A stretch of 64,000 bases of DNA from Macquaria australasica (GCA_005408345.1 SEMN01000704.1:62001-126000); one strand, 5' to 3'; counted from the first letter of the stretch, positions 44,580-54,435 are shown. Notes: generated by a model not told the origin, from the letters alone. Made by a program: numbers and translations.

Positions 44580-46340
44580 ATGTGGTGAAGTTCTCTCACC
44601 CTCAAAGAAAACTCCCAGATATGACGGCAAAACTAAATGGGAAGCATTTCATGCACAGTTTGAACTGTTAGCCTAGGCCGGTAAGTGGTCCACTGAAGAG
44701 AAAGCCCTCCAGCTAGCAATGGGCCTTACAGGTGATGCTTTGTCAAACTACTACTAATAGCTGCTACTAAGCCTTCAAAGCCCTAAATGGTCAGGCACCA
44801 TCCCTTAAGACTCTCCAGCTGATTCAGAATGCTGCGGCACGTTTACTGACAAGAACCAGGAAAAGAGATCATGTTTCTCCAATATTAGCTTCTCTACACT
44901 GGCTCCCTGTAAAAATCCTTCTCCTCACCTTCAAAGCCCTTAATGGTCAGGCACCATCATATCTTAAAGAGCTCATAGTACCCTATTACCCCACTAGAGC
45001 ACTGCGCTCCCAGAATGCAGGGTTCCTTGTGGTTCCTAGAGTCTCTAAAAGTAGAATGGGAGCCAGAGCCTTCAGCTATCAAGCTCCTCTCCTGTGGAAC
45101 CAGATCCCAGTTTGTGTACGGAAGGCGGACACCCTCCTCACATTTAAGAGTAGGCTTAAGACTTTCCTCTTTGATAAAGCTTATAGTCGGGCAGACTCAG
45201 GTGACCCCTGAGCCACCCCTTAGTTATGATGCTATAGGCCTAGACTGCTGGGAGACTTCCCATGATGCACTGAGCTCCTCTCTCTTCCTCTTCCTCTCCA
45301 TCTGTACGCCCTCATATCTCATTAATGCTTGTTACTAACTCGACTGCTTCCCTTTTCCGTAGTTTGTGCTTTCTCTCTCTCCTCTTTCTCTCTCTCTCCC
45401 CTTCTGTTGCTTTCTGCAGGTGTTTCTGCCTCCGGAGCTGTAGAGTCTGGATCTGTGGTTGCAGCCACCTGCTGCCCCCGTGTTCCTGCTCTACACCCAC
45501 TGCTGCTATTACTGTTAATGCTCTTATTATTAGTATTACTATTATTATATTGCTATTAGTATTATTTCAATTAATATTAACATCAATACCATTACCACAA
45601 CTATTACTTTACATCTCTATGTGGAACTGTATTGTGCTGCTGTATGTTCTCTTTCCTCCTGCTCTCTCTCTCCCGCTCCCCCCTTCCCCCTTCAACCCAA
45701 CTGGTCGAGGCAGATGACCGCCCACCCAGAGCCTGGTTCTGGTTCTGGTTCTGCTCGAGGTTTCTACCTGTTAAAAGGGAGTTTTTCCTTGCCACTGTCT
45801 CCTAATGCTGCTCATGGTGGGAATTGTTGGGTCTGTAAATATAATGAGTCGGTCTAGACCTGCTCTACTCGAAAAAGTGCCCTGAGATAACTTTGTTATG
45901 ATATGGCGCTATATAAATAAAACTGAATTGAATTGAATTGAATTAAGCCCTGATGACAGGAATGACTATGATGCTTTAGTTGGAGCTCTAAGGAGGCGGT
46001 CTGGGCTATGCTCAGCTAGCCTGCTTCGCTCTGAACTGTGCAGCCAACAACGACGACCTGAGGAGCCGCTGAGGGATCTCGCCAACAATATTGAGGGGAT
46101 GGTTCACCGCACCTATGCTCATATGCCCCTGCCATCCCAGGGTGAATTATCCCCCCAGATCTATTCAGGACGCTTTGGAGTTAGCTACAGAGAGAGGGAC
46201 GCTGTGTGCTGGTCTCCTGGGGGGTGCATTTGACAAACCACCAAAGGTAAGAGCTGCAAGTGGGACTGACTTGAATGGTGCAGAACCTGCCTGGGTGGAG
46301 GAACTAACTCAGCCAGTGTGGGCTGTGAAGAAAACCTGGC
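44580..46340 (+). pseudogene. Gypsy-like gag remnant, split by an L2 LINE
   Basis: The part before the insertion (about 44620-44767) reads KTKWEAFHAQFELLA, then a stop, then STEEKALQLAMGLTGDALS, a fish Gypsy gag segment. After the L2 copy it resumes with SPDDRNDYDALVGALRRRSG, CSQQRRPEEPLRDLANNIEG and RTYAHMPLPSQGELSPQ. A frame change follows, then SIQDALELATERGTLCAGLL and EPAWVEELTQPVWAVKKTWQ. The zinc knuckle, protease, RT and integrase are not seen. It is inactive. The open 121-codon frame at 46091-46456 covers only part of this. Annotation is by family motif knowledge. Confidence 0.7.
44774..45943 (+). mobile_element. L2 LINE copy (RT C-terminus plus full 3'UTR)
   Basis: The coding part reads LQLIQNAAARLL, LASLHWLPVK, FKALNGQAPSYLKEL and LLTFKSRLKTFLFDKAYSRA, ending at a stop at 45209-45211. 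Then comes the whole 3'UTR to the (TGAAT)n tail at 45943. It is flanked by TAAGCC (44768-44773 and 45944-45949). The first 29 bp (44774-44802) repeat 44930-44958 and are out of order. An 18-bp in-frame deletion relative to the 32-kb copy follows VK. It carries L2 tail subfamily B (CTCCTAATGCTGCTCATGG). Overlapping frames on both strands are shadows. Confidence 0.9.
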
Positions 46341-46720
46341 AGAAGTTTTTTGCACATGTCCCTTTCAAGAGGACAGGCATGTGTTTCATTCGACACGTGA
46401 CCATTCTCAGTTTGAAGACATATCACAGAGTGCTGCAGCTACACAGGCTGAGGTGATTCTGCAACATTGCTTTTTCTGTGGAAATCCTCTGAAAATCTGA
46501 TTGATGTGAAAATTGAAAAACTGGCCCACATGAACATTGATGCTGGACTGAGATGAATGTTTGAACGAGAGCTAAATGCAACTGGGAAATTTGTTCACTT
46601 TCCAACTTCTCAGCCGGCAGTAAATGTGCTCATGACTTCTGACTTTAACACTAACATCTGCTTTCCACGGAGCCAGATCACCAACAGCAGAATTTAGCAG
46701 CAGGTTTGCAAACTGCAGTA
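46341..46720 (+). other. Coding-like but unrecognised stretch
   Basis: Segments such as HSQFEDISQSAAATQAEVIL and MFERELNATGKFVHFPTSQP read open, but in different frames. It may be a decayed retroelement or other gene. I do not recognise it. Confidence 0.25.
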
Positions 46721-46724
46721 GAGC

Positions 46725-47042
46725 TGCAAAGATTAGTCAATTATCAATTATCAATTAGTAGGAAATTAATCAGCTACTATTTTGATAATTAACAGTTTAA
46801 TTTTTCAAGCAAAAATGCCAAACATTTGCTGGTTTCAGGTCCTCAAATGTGAGAAATGAACTGCTTATCTTGGAATTGAACTACAGTTTTGGACTGTTGA
46901 TCGGACAAAACAAGACATTTACTACAGTCACCTTGTGCTCTAGGATATTGTAATGGGCATTTTTTACAGTTTGATGTTTTACTGATCCAACAATCAATTG
47001 AGAAAATCATCAGCAGATTAATCAACAATTGTATCCCCAAAC
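46725..47042 (+). mobile_element. Fish hAT-like MITE (AGAGCTGCAA family)
   Basis: Starts AGAGCTGCAAAGATTAGTCA and holds GTTTTGGACTGTTGATCGGA and CAAAACAAGACATTTACTAC. It ends in the AATTGAGAAAATCATCAGCA/TTAATCAACAATTG segment, in inverted relation to the start. A related copy is at 59225-59530. The superfamily is from memory of fish repeats. Confidence 0.55.
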
Positions 47043-47299
47043 TGCAGGACACAAAATTTGAAGTTTGAAATGTTTACAAATGCATTTACAATTGATGTGA
47101 AGATCCTGCCAGAATATTAACAGGACACAATTACAGTGAAAGGGGTTCTGGTGGCTGAACTGTCTGGTGCCACCTTCAGAAGAATTTAATTGCATGAGCA
47201 ATGTTCTGTGTGATGGAGAGCAACAAACCATCTGCCTGAGAAAACAAACACATTCTCTCCCTTTTGAAAAAAAAATGGTGCCATTTGATGGCTGCAAAT
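47043..47299. other. Unassigned DNA
   Basis: No recognisable feature. Confidence 0.4.
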
Positions 47300-48015
47300 A
47301 GGCCGGACAGCATTTCGCTGAATACCATACAGCTAGCTACCATACAGAGAGACATATTCAGGCTGTATACTAAACTATAGCAACATTTTGGTGATTTATT
47401 GAATAGAGCTTACAGGCAAGCAGACAGGTAACTGGTAGACTGGCAACAGGCAGGCAGGTTGAGGTCCAGGTTTGGAACTGCTGCAGCGCAGGAACTGGGG
47501 GCCGCTGCAGCTCAGCAAGAACAAGTGTCGGCCGGTCCGGCCGACACCTGTTCTGAGTCGGCGGACACTGCTGAACTGGGGATCAAGAGCAGGTGTTTGC
47601 CGGGCAGAGCCCTGTAGCACTGGATGGCCGAGGCTCTAGGGCGCTGGGCAGCTGAGGCTTTGGGTGTCCGGTGCTGAGGTGAAGCAGGCTGGAGGCTTGC
47701 AGGCCGGAGTGATGACTGGTGGCTTGCAGGCACGGAGGCTAGCAGGCAGTGAATCGGGAGTGTTAATAAAGTCCTCTACCCACCAAAGTAGCAATTTCCT
47801 CAACCAAGGTTTTGAAGACACTTCCCAGCGTGCCGATGACGAGGTTGATTCCCTCTCCTCACTACTGGAGGCATATTTCCAGTCATTGCGGATACACAAA
47901 AGGTTTTAAGTTCACCTCATGTAGATCCTCGGAAAACAATCCATCTGCTGGGTCCATGGCTGGTGAGTTCATTCTGCCACAACTCAGGAAATGCAGGGCA
48001 ACAGGGATAGGACCC
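47300..48015 (-). mobile_element. LTR-retroelement-derived Pro/Ser-rich remnant
   Basis: On the minus strand an LTR-end-like TTTGGGTCCTATCCCTGTTG at about 48015 is followed by GGCAGAATGAACTC, an ATG (about 47958) starting MDPADGLFSEDLHEVN, then stops. Proline-rich low-complexity frames follow (ACKPPVITPACKPPACF). It closes at an AATAAA near 47397. The same order (LTR end, GAATGAC, Pro-rich frame) occurs at 53330-54050. This suggests a nonautonomous LTR retroelement. The short plus-strand frames are shadows. Confidence 0.4.
47520..47552. repeat. GC-rich perfect palindrome
   Basis: GTGTCGGCCGG and CCGGCCGACAC pair perfectly around a single T (47525-47547). The arms extend to 16 bp with one mismatch. 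It lies inside the Pro-rich retroelement remnant and would form a very stable hairpin. Confidence 0.85.
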
Positions 48016-48018
48016 AAA

Positions 48019-49031
48019 TGCTCGAAGAGCGAGGAGGGATCTCTGAGGAGCCATGAGACTTTTACCAGCTGACATGCCCCCTTATTGGATACCAGTTATT
48101 AATTAGACACTGCAGCTGATCAGACTGATCTGATACATCACAACAATCACTGGAGTTTCATACCGGAGTAAAGACAGATAACAGATTAAACTCAAGTGCA
48201 TCACGCCCAAGTTTTATCTTTTATCTGCATGTATCTATTTGAATCAGTGTTAATTGTAGGTCTGGACAACAAAAGAACCATAAACAACTTTCTTCATTTT
48301 TTAGAAAGATTTTTCTTTTCATGATCTGTTATTTCCCCCCATTAGCTTTTACTATGGATACAATTAAAGCCAGAGAGAGTAGGAGAGTCTCTCTGTCAAC
48401 AAGAAACACTTTTTACATCATTTATCATAATTTCCATTCAGTCACGTGTGAGGCTGATAATTCCAGAGGTTTCCTCAGGTTTGATGTGAGCTACATCACT
48501 TAAATTTTTCCTGAAACATTTAGCGTAATAAATAATTTCCAATGTTCAAAAGACACCCTAATCCTAATCATATTCTGGCTTATTCCATAATGCATTCACA
48601 ATCAGAATATCAATAAATACAGATGCAAATAATGAATAAATAATATAAATGCAGGACACAGTACACAGTAGCTATAAATACAGAGTGCAGGTTATTCATG
48701 TGCAGGTGTTTGTTAAACAGGTAACAGGCTACATAGAGAAAACACTGCTGCTCTGCCAGTTATAACTTGCCTTTATTAGTATTAGTGCAGTGCACGTGTG
48801 CAGATACAAACTCCATCAAAGGTCTCTACAGCTGTTAACCCGACTGACAGCTGATCCAGCTGTGATCAGCTGCCGCCGTCATCAGAAACGGACGTTGCTT
48901 CATTTGACGCTTCAGAGGAAAGGACATCTCATTTCTCTAAAAACAGATTTCCTCATTTCTTCTCTCCTCGCATGGTTTCCTTGCACAAGTGAGGAAAACG
49001 TGGATGCAATTAAGAGACTTGGGATGTACCC
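48019..49031 (-). mobile_element. Second copy of the Harbinger-like element
   Basis: The end at 49031 reads, on the minus strand, GGGTACATCCCAAGTCTC, matching the left end of 14256-15140. Long internal blocks match in inverted orientation, such as CCAGAGGTTTCCTCAGGTTT. The other terminus is lost next to the LTR-derived DNA. It has an extra 150-180 bp at about 48645-48815. No transposase frame is present. Confidence 0.75.
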
Positions 49032-49754
49032 CTGGTGGACAGCTCGAGGATGACAGGTCTGGGGAGTAGGAAGAAAGAACATGGCCTGGGGATGAGAGTG
49101 TGTGGCTGCAGGAAGGGACTGAGAGGCAAACTGTGACGGTCCCAGCTTCTCTGTCCTCTTGTCCAGACTCATTACCACATCAAGGTTAAACTGTGTCTCG
49201 CTCCCTCTGTCTTTCTTTGTTCATCCCCTCGTGGTGAGGCATAACATCTTCAATAGGTCCCTCTAGCATTACATCATCAATAAGATATTAGCATTCTTAT
49301 GTTTCATCTCTCTCTCTCGCTCTCTTTCTCTTACTCCCTCTCACACACACACACACACACACGTTTTGATGAGGTTCTGCTTGGATGCCTTTTGATGAGA
49401 CACAATTAGTAAATGAGTGGAAAACATCACTATTAACACTCAACCCATTCATCCTGTCAACATGAGGAGGAGAGCCAAGCTGCTACAGTATGGAAAAGGT
49501 ATGTTCTTATTCAAAAACACAAATTGGGGGGCTTTTAAATCTAAAGAAGTACACCTCTGGTCCAAAAGGACTAGGAACCCCTCTAGGTTCCCATGAGCAT
49601 TAAAAAGTTTTGAATTTCAGCACTGAAGATGATGATGACAACAGATCATTCAGTTGTGTTTTGAGGTTTGGCTATTTTTCAAAAGGTCAATACTGTTTTT
49701 TTCCTGGAAGCTGAGATTGGTAGTGGTGCAGTGGTAGTTTTTGTAATCTACTTA
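49032..49754. other. Unassigned DNA with (CA)n
   Basis: A CT-rich stretch lies at 49305-49341 followed by (CA)n at 49342-49362. No gene recognised. Confidence 0.4.
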
Positions 49755-50340
49755 GATAAGACCTGGGGCCTGTATCACGAAGCAAGATCAACTTAGTCTG
49801 GCTCTTCAATGAAACTAACAGTGCCACCCTGGATAACTGGTATCACAAAGGTGGTTATTAACTGACTCTGTTAACTCTGGGTTTTCCTATTAGTGATGGG
49901 AGAACCAGTTCATTTCAGTTCCTTAAATCTCGTTCAGTATAATGAACGACTCTTTTTTTCGAGTCATTCGTTCATTTTGTTCAGTAGACAGGGGCTGGGG
50001 GTGGGACTATTCATTTCTGTCCTATACTGAGCCTGTGTAGCTGTCACGTGAAGAATGAACGAAAGACTAACGACTAACGACCCAAACCAGTCAGCTGCCC
50101 GTCACGTGAGAAAAACAAAGCTCATGCATTATTATTCTTGTGCAGGCGCGGCCAAAATGAACAAATTACTCTCCGAGACGACTCATTACTACTCGTTCAT
50201 ATCAAAGAGTAGTTCAAATGAACGATACGCTCATGATCGACACATCACTATTTCCTATCCAGCTGTGAACGTGTTCATGTTAAAGAGGCAGAGTTCTTAA
50301 TCACAAGTGACACCAGAAGGCTTTCTGGTGGGTTCTGTGC
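49755..50340 (+). repeat. Fish repeat (GGCCTGTATCACGAAGCAAG), split by a hAT MITE
   Basis: The left part opens GGCCTGTATCACGAAGCAAG and ends CTGGGTTTTCCTAT. It continues after 50251 with TCCAGCTGTGAACGTG. This is a known fish repeat start; the class is uncertain (possibly Harbinger or ISL2EU-type). Confidence 0.45.
49891..50250 (+). mobile_element. 360-bp hAT MITE with 8-bp target duplication
   Basis: Ends TAGTGATGGGA... and ...CACATCACTA are inverted repeats, followed inward by GAACGA/TCGTTC motifs. It is flanked by TTTCCTAT on both sides (49883-49890 and 50251-50258). It has no transposase frame. It lies within an older repeat. Confidence 0.9.
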
Positions 50341-50390
50341 AATCTCTAAGTGAACTGACAGACATTTCTTATTGGACTGTGGAAAAGAAA

Positions 50391-50460
50391 AAGTGCCCTG
50401 AGATAACTTTGTTATGATATGGCACTATATAAATAAAAACTGAAACTGAAACTGAACTGA
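50391..50460 (+). mobile_element. L2 LINE tail, about 70 bp
   Basis: AAAAAGTGCCCTGAGATAAC, then GATATGGCACTATATAAATA and a tail of CTGAAACTGAAACTGAACTG. It is strongly 5'-truncated. Confidence 0.85.
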
Positions 50461-51085
50461 GTTAAAGAGTGAATATCAAAAGAGGACAGAGTATTTTGTT
50501 TGAACCACGCCCTACTTTGTTTAAATTTTTGCTAGTAATACATTTCCCAAAACTTGTGTGTGGTATTTTATTAAGGTCTGTTTCCAAACTATGTATCATT
50601 TTCTGATGTGTAACACTGGAGTATTATGTACATCCTTTGTGTGGATGACTGTGTGACATGATGACTTTTTTGTCAGGTTAACACTGGCTGCCGCACAGTT
50701 AAAAAAAGAGTAAATCAAAAGCTTGTTGCACAAGAAACCGCCACACTACGTATACTCAATACTGTGCCTGAACGCATCCTGTGTAGACACTGTCAGAGAG
50801 AGCACTGAAACTGCTGCTGCTGCTCCTGCTGCTCTGCTAATGTCATGCTCATGCTGCACCTCCTGTGTAGACATGGTGTTAAAGAGCACACATTCACAAC
50901 TGTCCATATTGGCTGTCTGAAAAAAAGTCCCTACTAAAGTTAAAACCAAACCTAAGACCTTGCTTTCTGCAGACTTCCAGAAAGTCCAATCTGGATCAGG
51001 ATTACCCATAATTCATAGCAATATGGATTAGCATACATTAAACTTTAATTCAACATGTATGAGAAGTCTTAGAGCTGCTCAGGAT
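50461..51085. other. Unassigned DNA with a short tandem duplication
   Basis: TCCTGTGTAGACA...GAGCAC occurs twice about 85-90 bp apart (50777 and 50866) around a CTG-rich stretch. No gene recognised. Confidence 0.4.
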
Positions 51086-51475
51086 AATTCAATTCAGTTT
51101 TATTTATATAGCGCCATATCATAACAAAGTTATCTCAGGGCACTTTTTCGAATAGAGCAGGTCTAGACCGACTCTTTATATTTACAGACCCAACAATTCC
51201 CACCATGAGCAGCACTAGGAGACAGTGGCAAGGAAAAACTCCCTTTTAACAGGTAGAAACCTCGAGCAGAACCAGAACCAGGCTCTGGGTGGGCGGTCAT
51301 CTGCCTCGACCAGTTGGGTTGAAGGGGGAGGGGGGGCAGGAGGAAAGAGAATATACAGCAGGACAATACAGTTCCACATAGGGATGTAAAGCAATAGCTG
51401 TGGTAATGGCATTGATGTTAACACCAACAGAAACAACACTAAGAGCAATATTATAATAGCAATACTAATAACAAT
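51086..51475 (-). mobile_element. L2 LINE 3'UTR and tail (subfamily B)
   Basis: The same insertion junction as in the left arm, but with the subfamily B signature (CTCCTAGTGCTGCTCATGG on the minus strand), as in the 45-kb copy. The tail is at 51086. Overlapping frames on both strands are shadows. Confidence 0.85.
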
Positions 51476-51704
51476 AATGGAAAGTTTGAACATCTACAGT
51501 TCTCTTAATCTGCTGATGAAGATCATGTGATACAATCGGAAGCTCCAGAACAACGGAGTAAGTGGACCTGAGATTCTTTTGTTATATGTATTAATATAAA
51601 TTATTACACGGCTTTGTTGTTACACGTGTCACGTGGATGTCCACTAGCATGTACCGGGATGCATTGCGCGCGAGCTTCTAACCCCTCTGAGCAAGTTAGC
51701 TGCT

Positions 51705-52080
51705 GGGTGCTGCTAATCGAAGTTACACAACGTTGCCAAGCCAATGAATTCCTGCAGTTTGACCATTTCTTTTTCACACGTAGCTATAACGTTACCGTCA
51801 GGGCATGTCTATTAGATACAACAGCAACACACACACACACACACACACACCGGCAAGTAGCCGAACGGGCTTCCGTATTAACAAAGCTACCGCTACCTGA
51901 GCAAGCGCTGCAGTATAAAGTTCCACAAACATGAAAAAGCAGTTACCGGCATCCAACCTACTACCCTTGTTATATTGCTGGCTTCAAAAGAGGCTTAAAG
52001 TTTTCACAGTTTCTCCTGACTGTCCCTCTATGTTGCAACATTAGTCCAACATCGCCCCAGCCTGTGGGACCATCCTAGCT
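51705..52080 (+). repeat. Interspersed repeat, also at 5445-5845
   Basis: The same family as at 5.4 kb and in the same orientation, with a (CA)n at 51827-51851. In this location it is interior to the TTAA-type element of the right arm. Confidence 0.6.
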
Positions 52081-53035
52081 AGCCTATAGCCATTACTTTG
52101 TTGACCAAAAATAGCATAAGGTGACAAAAATACTCACTCAGTTGTCATCTGCCCTCTCGGCCCTGCTGGTCTGGTTTTCTTTTCCAGTTTATCTTCGGGA
52201 TCATGAAGAAGGTCTCCAGCACACCTCTGTCCAAGTGAGTAAAACTTTCATGCTTAGTAACTCACACACGGGCTCCCAGGGTTGGTGTCAGTGACAGCAT
52301 CCAACAAAAACGACCCACGCTGACATTGATTTCAGCAGAATGATTCAGTTTCTGTTGCCATTTGGGGGCAATCTGAGCAAAGGCACAACCAGCTCAGGTT
52401 CGGGATGGTCCCCGCTGGCCATATCCTCTTGCACGGCTAACGCAGATGCAACCGCAGCCTCTGTCTCTCCTCTGCATTTCTTCATCTGTATACTCTGGCT
52501 AGAATAAATACGGCTGAATATCCAAGTCAGCCAAAACACCCCTGTAAATGTATCCTCGTCCATAACATCCTCTGCATATTTTGGGATGCTATTTTCGCTG
52601 TTGGAAACGTAGTTAGTTTACAAGCTAAGAGAACAAGTTTTGTTTTTGAGCAGCAGCATGCCCCCTGGCTCCCCACAGGCTGAGACTAGAAATCCAAGCT
52701 GAAATAGCCTGTAGTTCCGTGCCTCCATCTACGTCACTATGATGGTGCTGGTGCCGGAAGAACAGATTTTGCAGCAAGATAACTCTGCTTTCTCAGCCAA
52801 CATAGCACACACTGAGGAGTTATTGCTTTAATTGGCTACATATACCATCAACACTGGGTGAACATCCACATGACAGACGACGGATTTTCCCTTTAAGAAG
52901 GCTACAGAGTTTATGTTGCTATAGATGCAGTTCCAACCGTAGAATCTAACTGGCGGTTTTTTAGCGGAAGCAATAAAATCATTTTTAAATCAATAAAAAT
53001 TACACTTCGGGGTCCTGCATCACCCTATCTGGGGT

Positions 53036-53405
53036 GAAGTTCTCTGGTCTTGTCTCTTGTGTATTATTTACTTCCTGTCTTTGTTCTATTTCCTGCCTTT
53101 TTTGATTGTTTGCACCTGTGTCTAGTTCCCTACCTGTGTTTACTTCCCTTGTTGTCTCCGCCTCTATTTATACCGGTCCCTTTCCCTTTGTTCTTCGTTG
53201 GGTCATTAGTTTGAGTTTGCCTGCCTTGTGTTTCATGCGTTCTGTTCCTCGTCATGCTATGTTCCAGTGATTCCCTGAGTGTGTGCTCCTACGTTCTGTC
53301 AAGAGGATATTTGTGAGTTTCTGCTGGAGAATAAACCTTTGGACATCGTCAACTTTCCTGTCTGTCTGCATTTGGGTCCTCTCTCTGCTGCCATGATGGC
53401 AAATC
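53036..53405 (+). mobile_element. Diverged Gypsy-like LTR
   Basis: It has TTGATTGTTTGCACCTGTGT, TATTTATACCGG (TATA at about 53165), AATAAA at 53330-53335 and CTGCATTTGGGTCCTCTCTC. It is a diverged relative of the LTRs at 1-363 and 21389-21788. It is followed by GTAACAGAATGACCCAACCC, as an internal region would be. The 5' terminal TGTCATG is not intact. Confidence 0.65.
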
Positions 53406-53478
53406 GTAACAGAATGACCCAACCCAATTTGGACAGTCTGCCTTTTTCCTGGGAGGACTTTGGCAGTCTCCAGCTCCA

Positions 53479-54159
53479 GTGCCCGCCGAGCAGCCGCCAG
53501 CACTGCCTCCAGCACTGCCTCCAGCTCCAGTGCCCGCCGAGCAACCTAGCTGTCAGCCTCAGCTACAGCCTCCAGTGCCTGTTCTTGCCCAGCCGCAGCC
53601 TCTACGGCCTCCAGTGCCTGTTCTTGCCCAGCCGCACCCTCTACGGCCTCCAGTGCCTGTTCTTGCCCAGCCGCAGCCTCTACGGCCTCCAGTGCCTGTT
53701 CTTGCCCAGCCACAGCCTCTACGGCCTCCAGTGCCTGTTCTTGCCCAGCCGCAGCCTCTTGCTTGGGCCCCAGAGGGGCTCCTTCCTCGTCATTGCCGGC
53801 CTCCTGCCCGGCCTCCAGAGCGGCTCCTTTCTCGTCACCACCGGCATCCTGTCCGGCCTCCAGAGCGCCTCCTTCGTCGCCACCAGCATCCTGTCCAGCC
53901 TCCAGAGCGGGGCCCCGTGTCTGGTTGCCCTCCCGCCCGTCCGCCGTCCGCCACGTCTGGTCGTCCTCCTGGCCGCCCTCCCGAGCGGCTCTCCACGTCT
54001 GGTCGTTCCCCAGGCCGTCCGCCTGAGGAGTTGTGTCCGGCCCTAGGTCACCTCCATTGGCCAGAACCCTGTAAATGTGATGTCCACGTTACAGCAGACA
54101 TTTGTATTCTGCCAGTGATTATCACATTACAACCACTTGGTAGGTATGATGAGGTGTAA
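53479..54159 (+). pseudogene. Proline-rich repetitive ORF of retroelement origin
   Basis: 226 codons open, made of PPVPVLAQPQPLR repeats (five units) and then RPPERLL/HRHPV repeats. It has no catalytic motif. It runs past the retroelement into the inverted-duplication arm at about 54047, so its last 35-odd codons are unrelated. An overlapping 255-codon frame (53279-54046) runs through the same repeat in another register, with a start before the LTR end. The 39-bp period keeps two registers open, so length alone is not evidence of coding. I infer a low-complexity part of a nonautonomous LTR element; protein expression is doubtful. Confidence 0.35.
53567..53760 (+). repeat. 39-bp minisatellite, five units
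   Basis: The unit CCTCCAGTGCCTGTTCTTGC + CCAGCCGCAGCCTCTACGG starts at 53569, 53608, 53647, 53686 and 53725. The copies differ by one or two bases. It keeps frame because 39 is a multiple of three. Confidence 0.95.
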
Positions 54160-54185
54160 ACAAAACATCACAGCATTTCCTCTAA

Positions 54186-54430
54186 AAGGATAGGTTCACA
54201 ATTTTCCAAGTCTGTCTTAAAACAATACTGACATGACCATATGAAAACTGAAACAAGTTCTGCTTGGTGTAATCATTCCTCCTTTTGACCATTAAGAGAT
54301 CCCTTCTTAACATGCTTACAATGTAATGTAATGATGGGGGCACAATATCCATAATTGCCATATATACTCTGTATACTCTGTCAGAACTGCTTGTCGGATG
54401 GCCGAATAACTTCAGAAACCCCCTCACCCC
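54186..54430 (+). repeat. Fish repeat (AAAGGATAGGTTCACAATTT)
   Basis: It starts AAAAGGATAGGTTCACAATT and contains GTCTGTCTTAAAACAATACT and AATCATTCCTCCTTTTGACC, phrases of a very common fish repeat. Its usual TTAA end is here CTAAAAGG. The far end is not resolved. Confidence 0.45.
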
Positions 54431-54435
54431 TCACC

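Larger units (their letters stand above)
51086..54190 (-). repeat. Right arm of the large inverted duplication
   Basis: Reverse-complement partner of 38027-40145, with the same block order. It keeps the 51663-52165 interior that the left arm lost. It lacks the left-arm segment 39276-39605. In place of left-arm 38179-38383 it has about 1 kb of LTR-derived DNA (53036-54047). The 72-codon frame at 52345-52563 (minus) matches the left-arm frame except for one Met/Ile. Confidence 0.85.
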
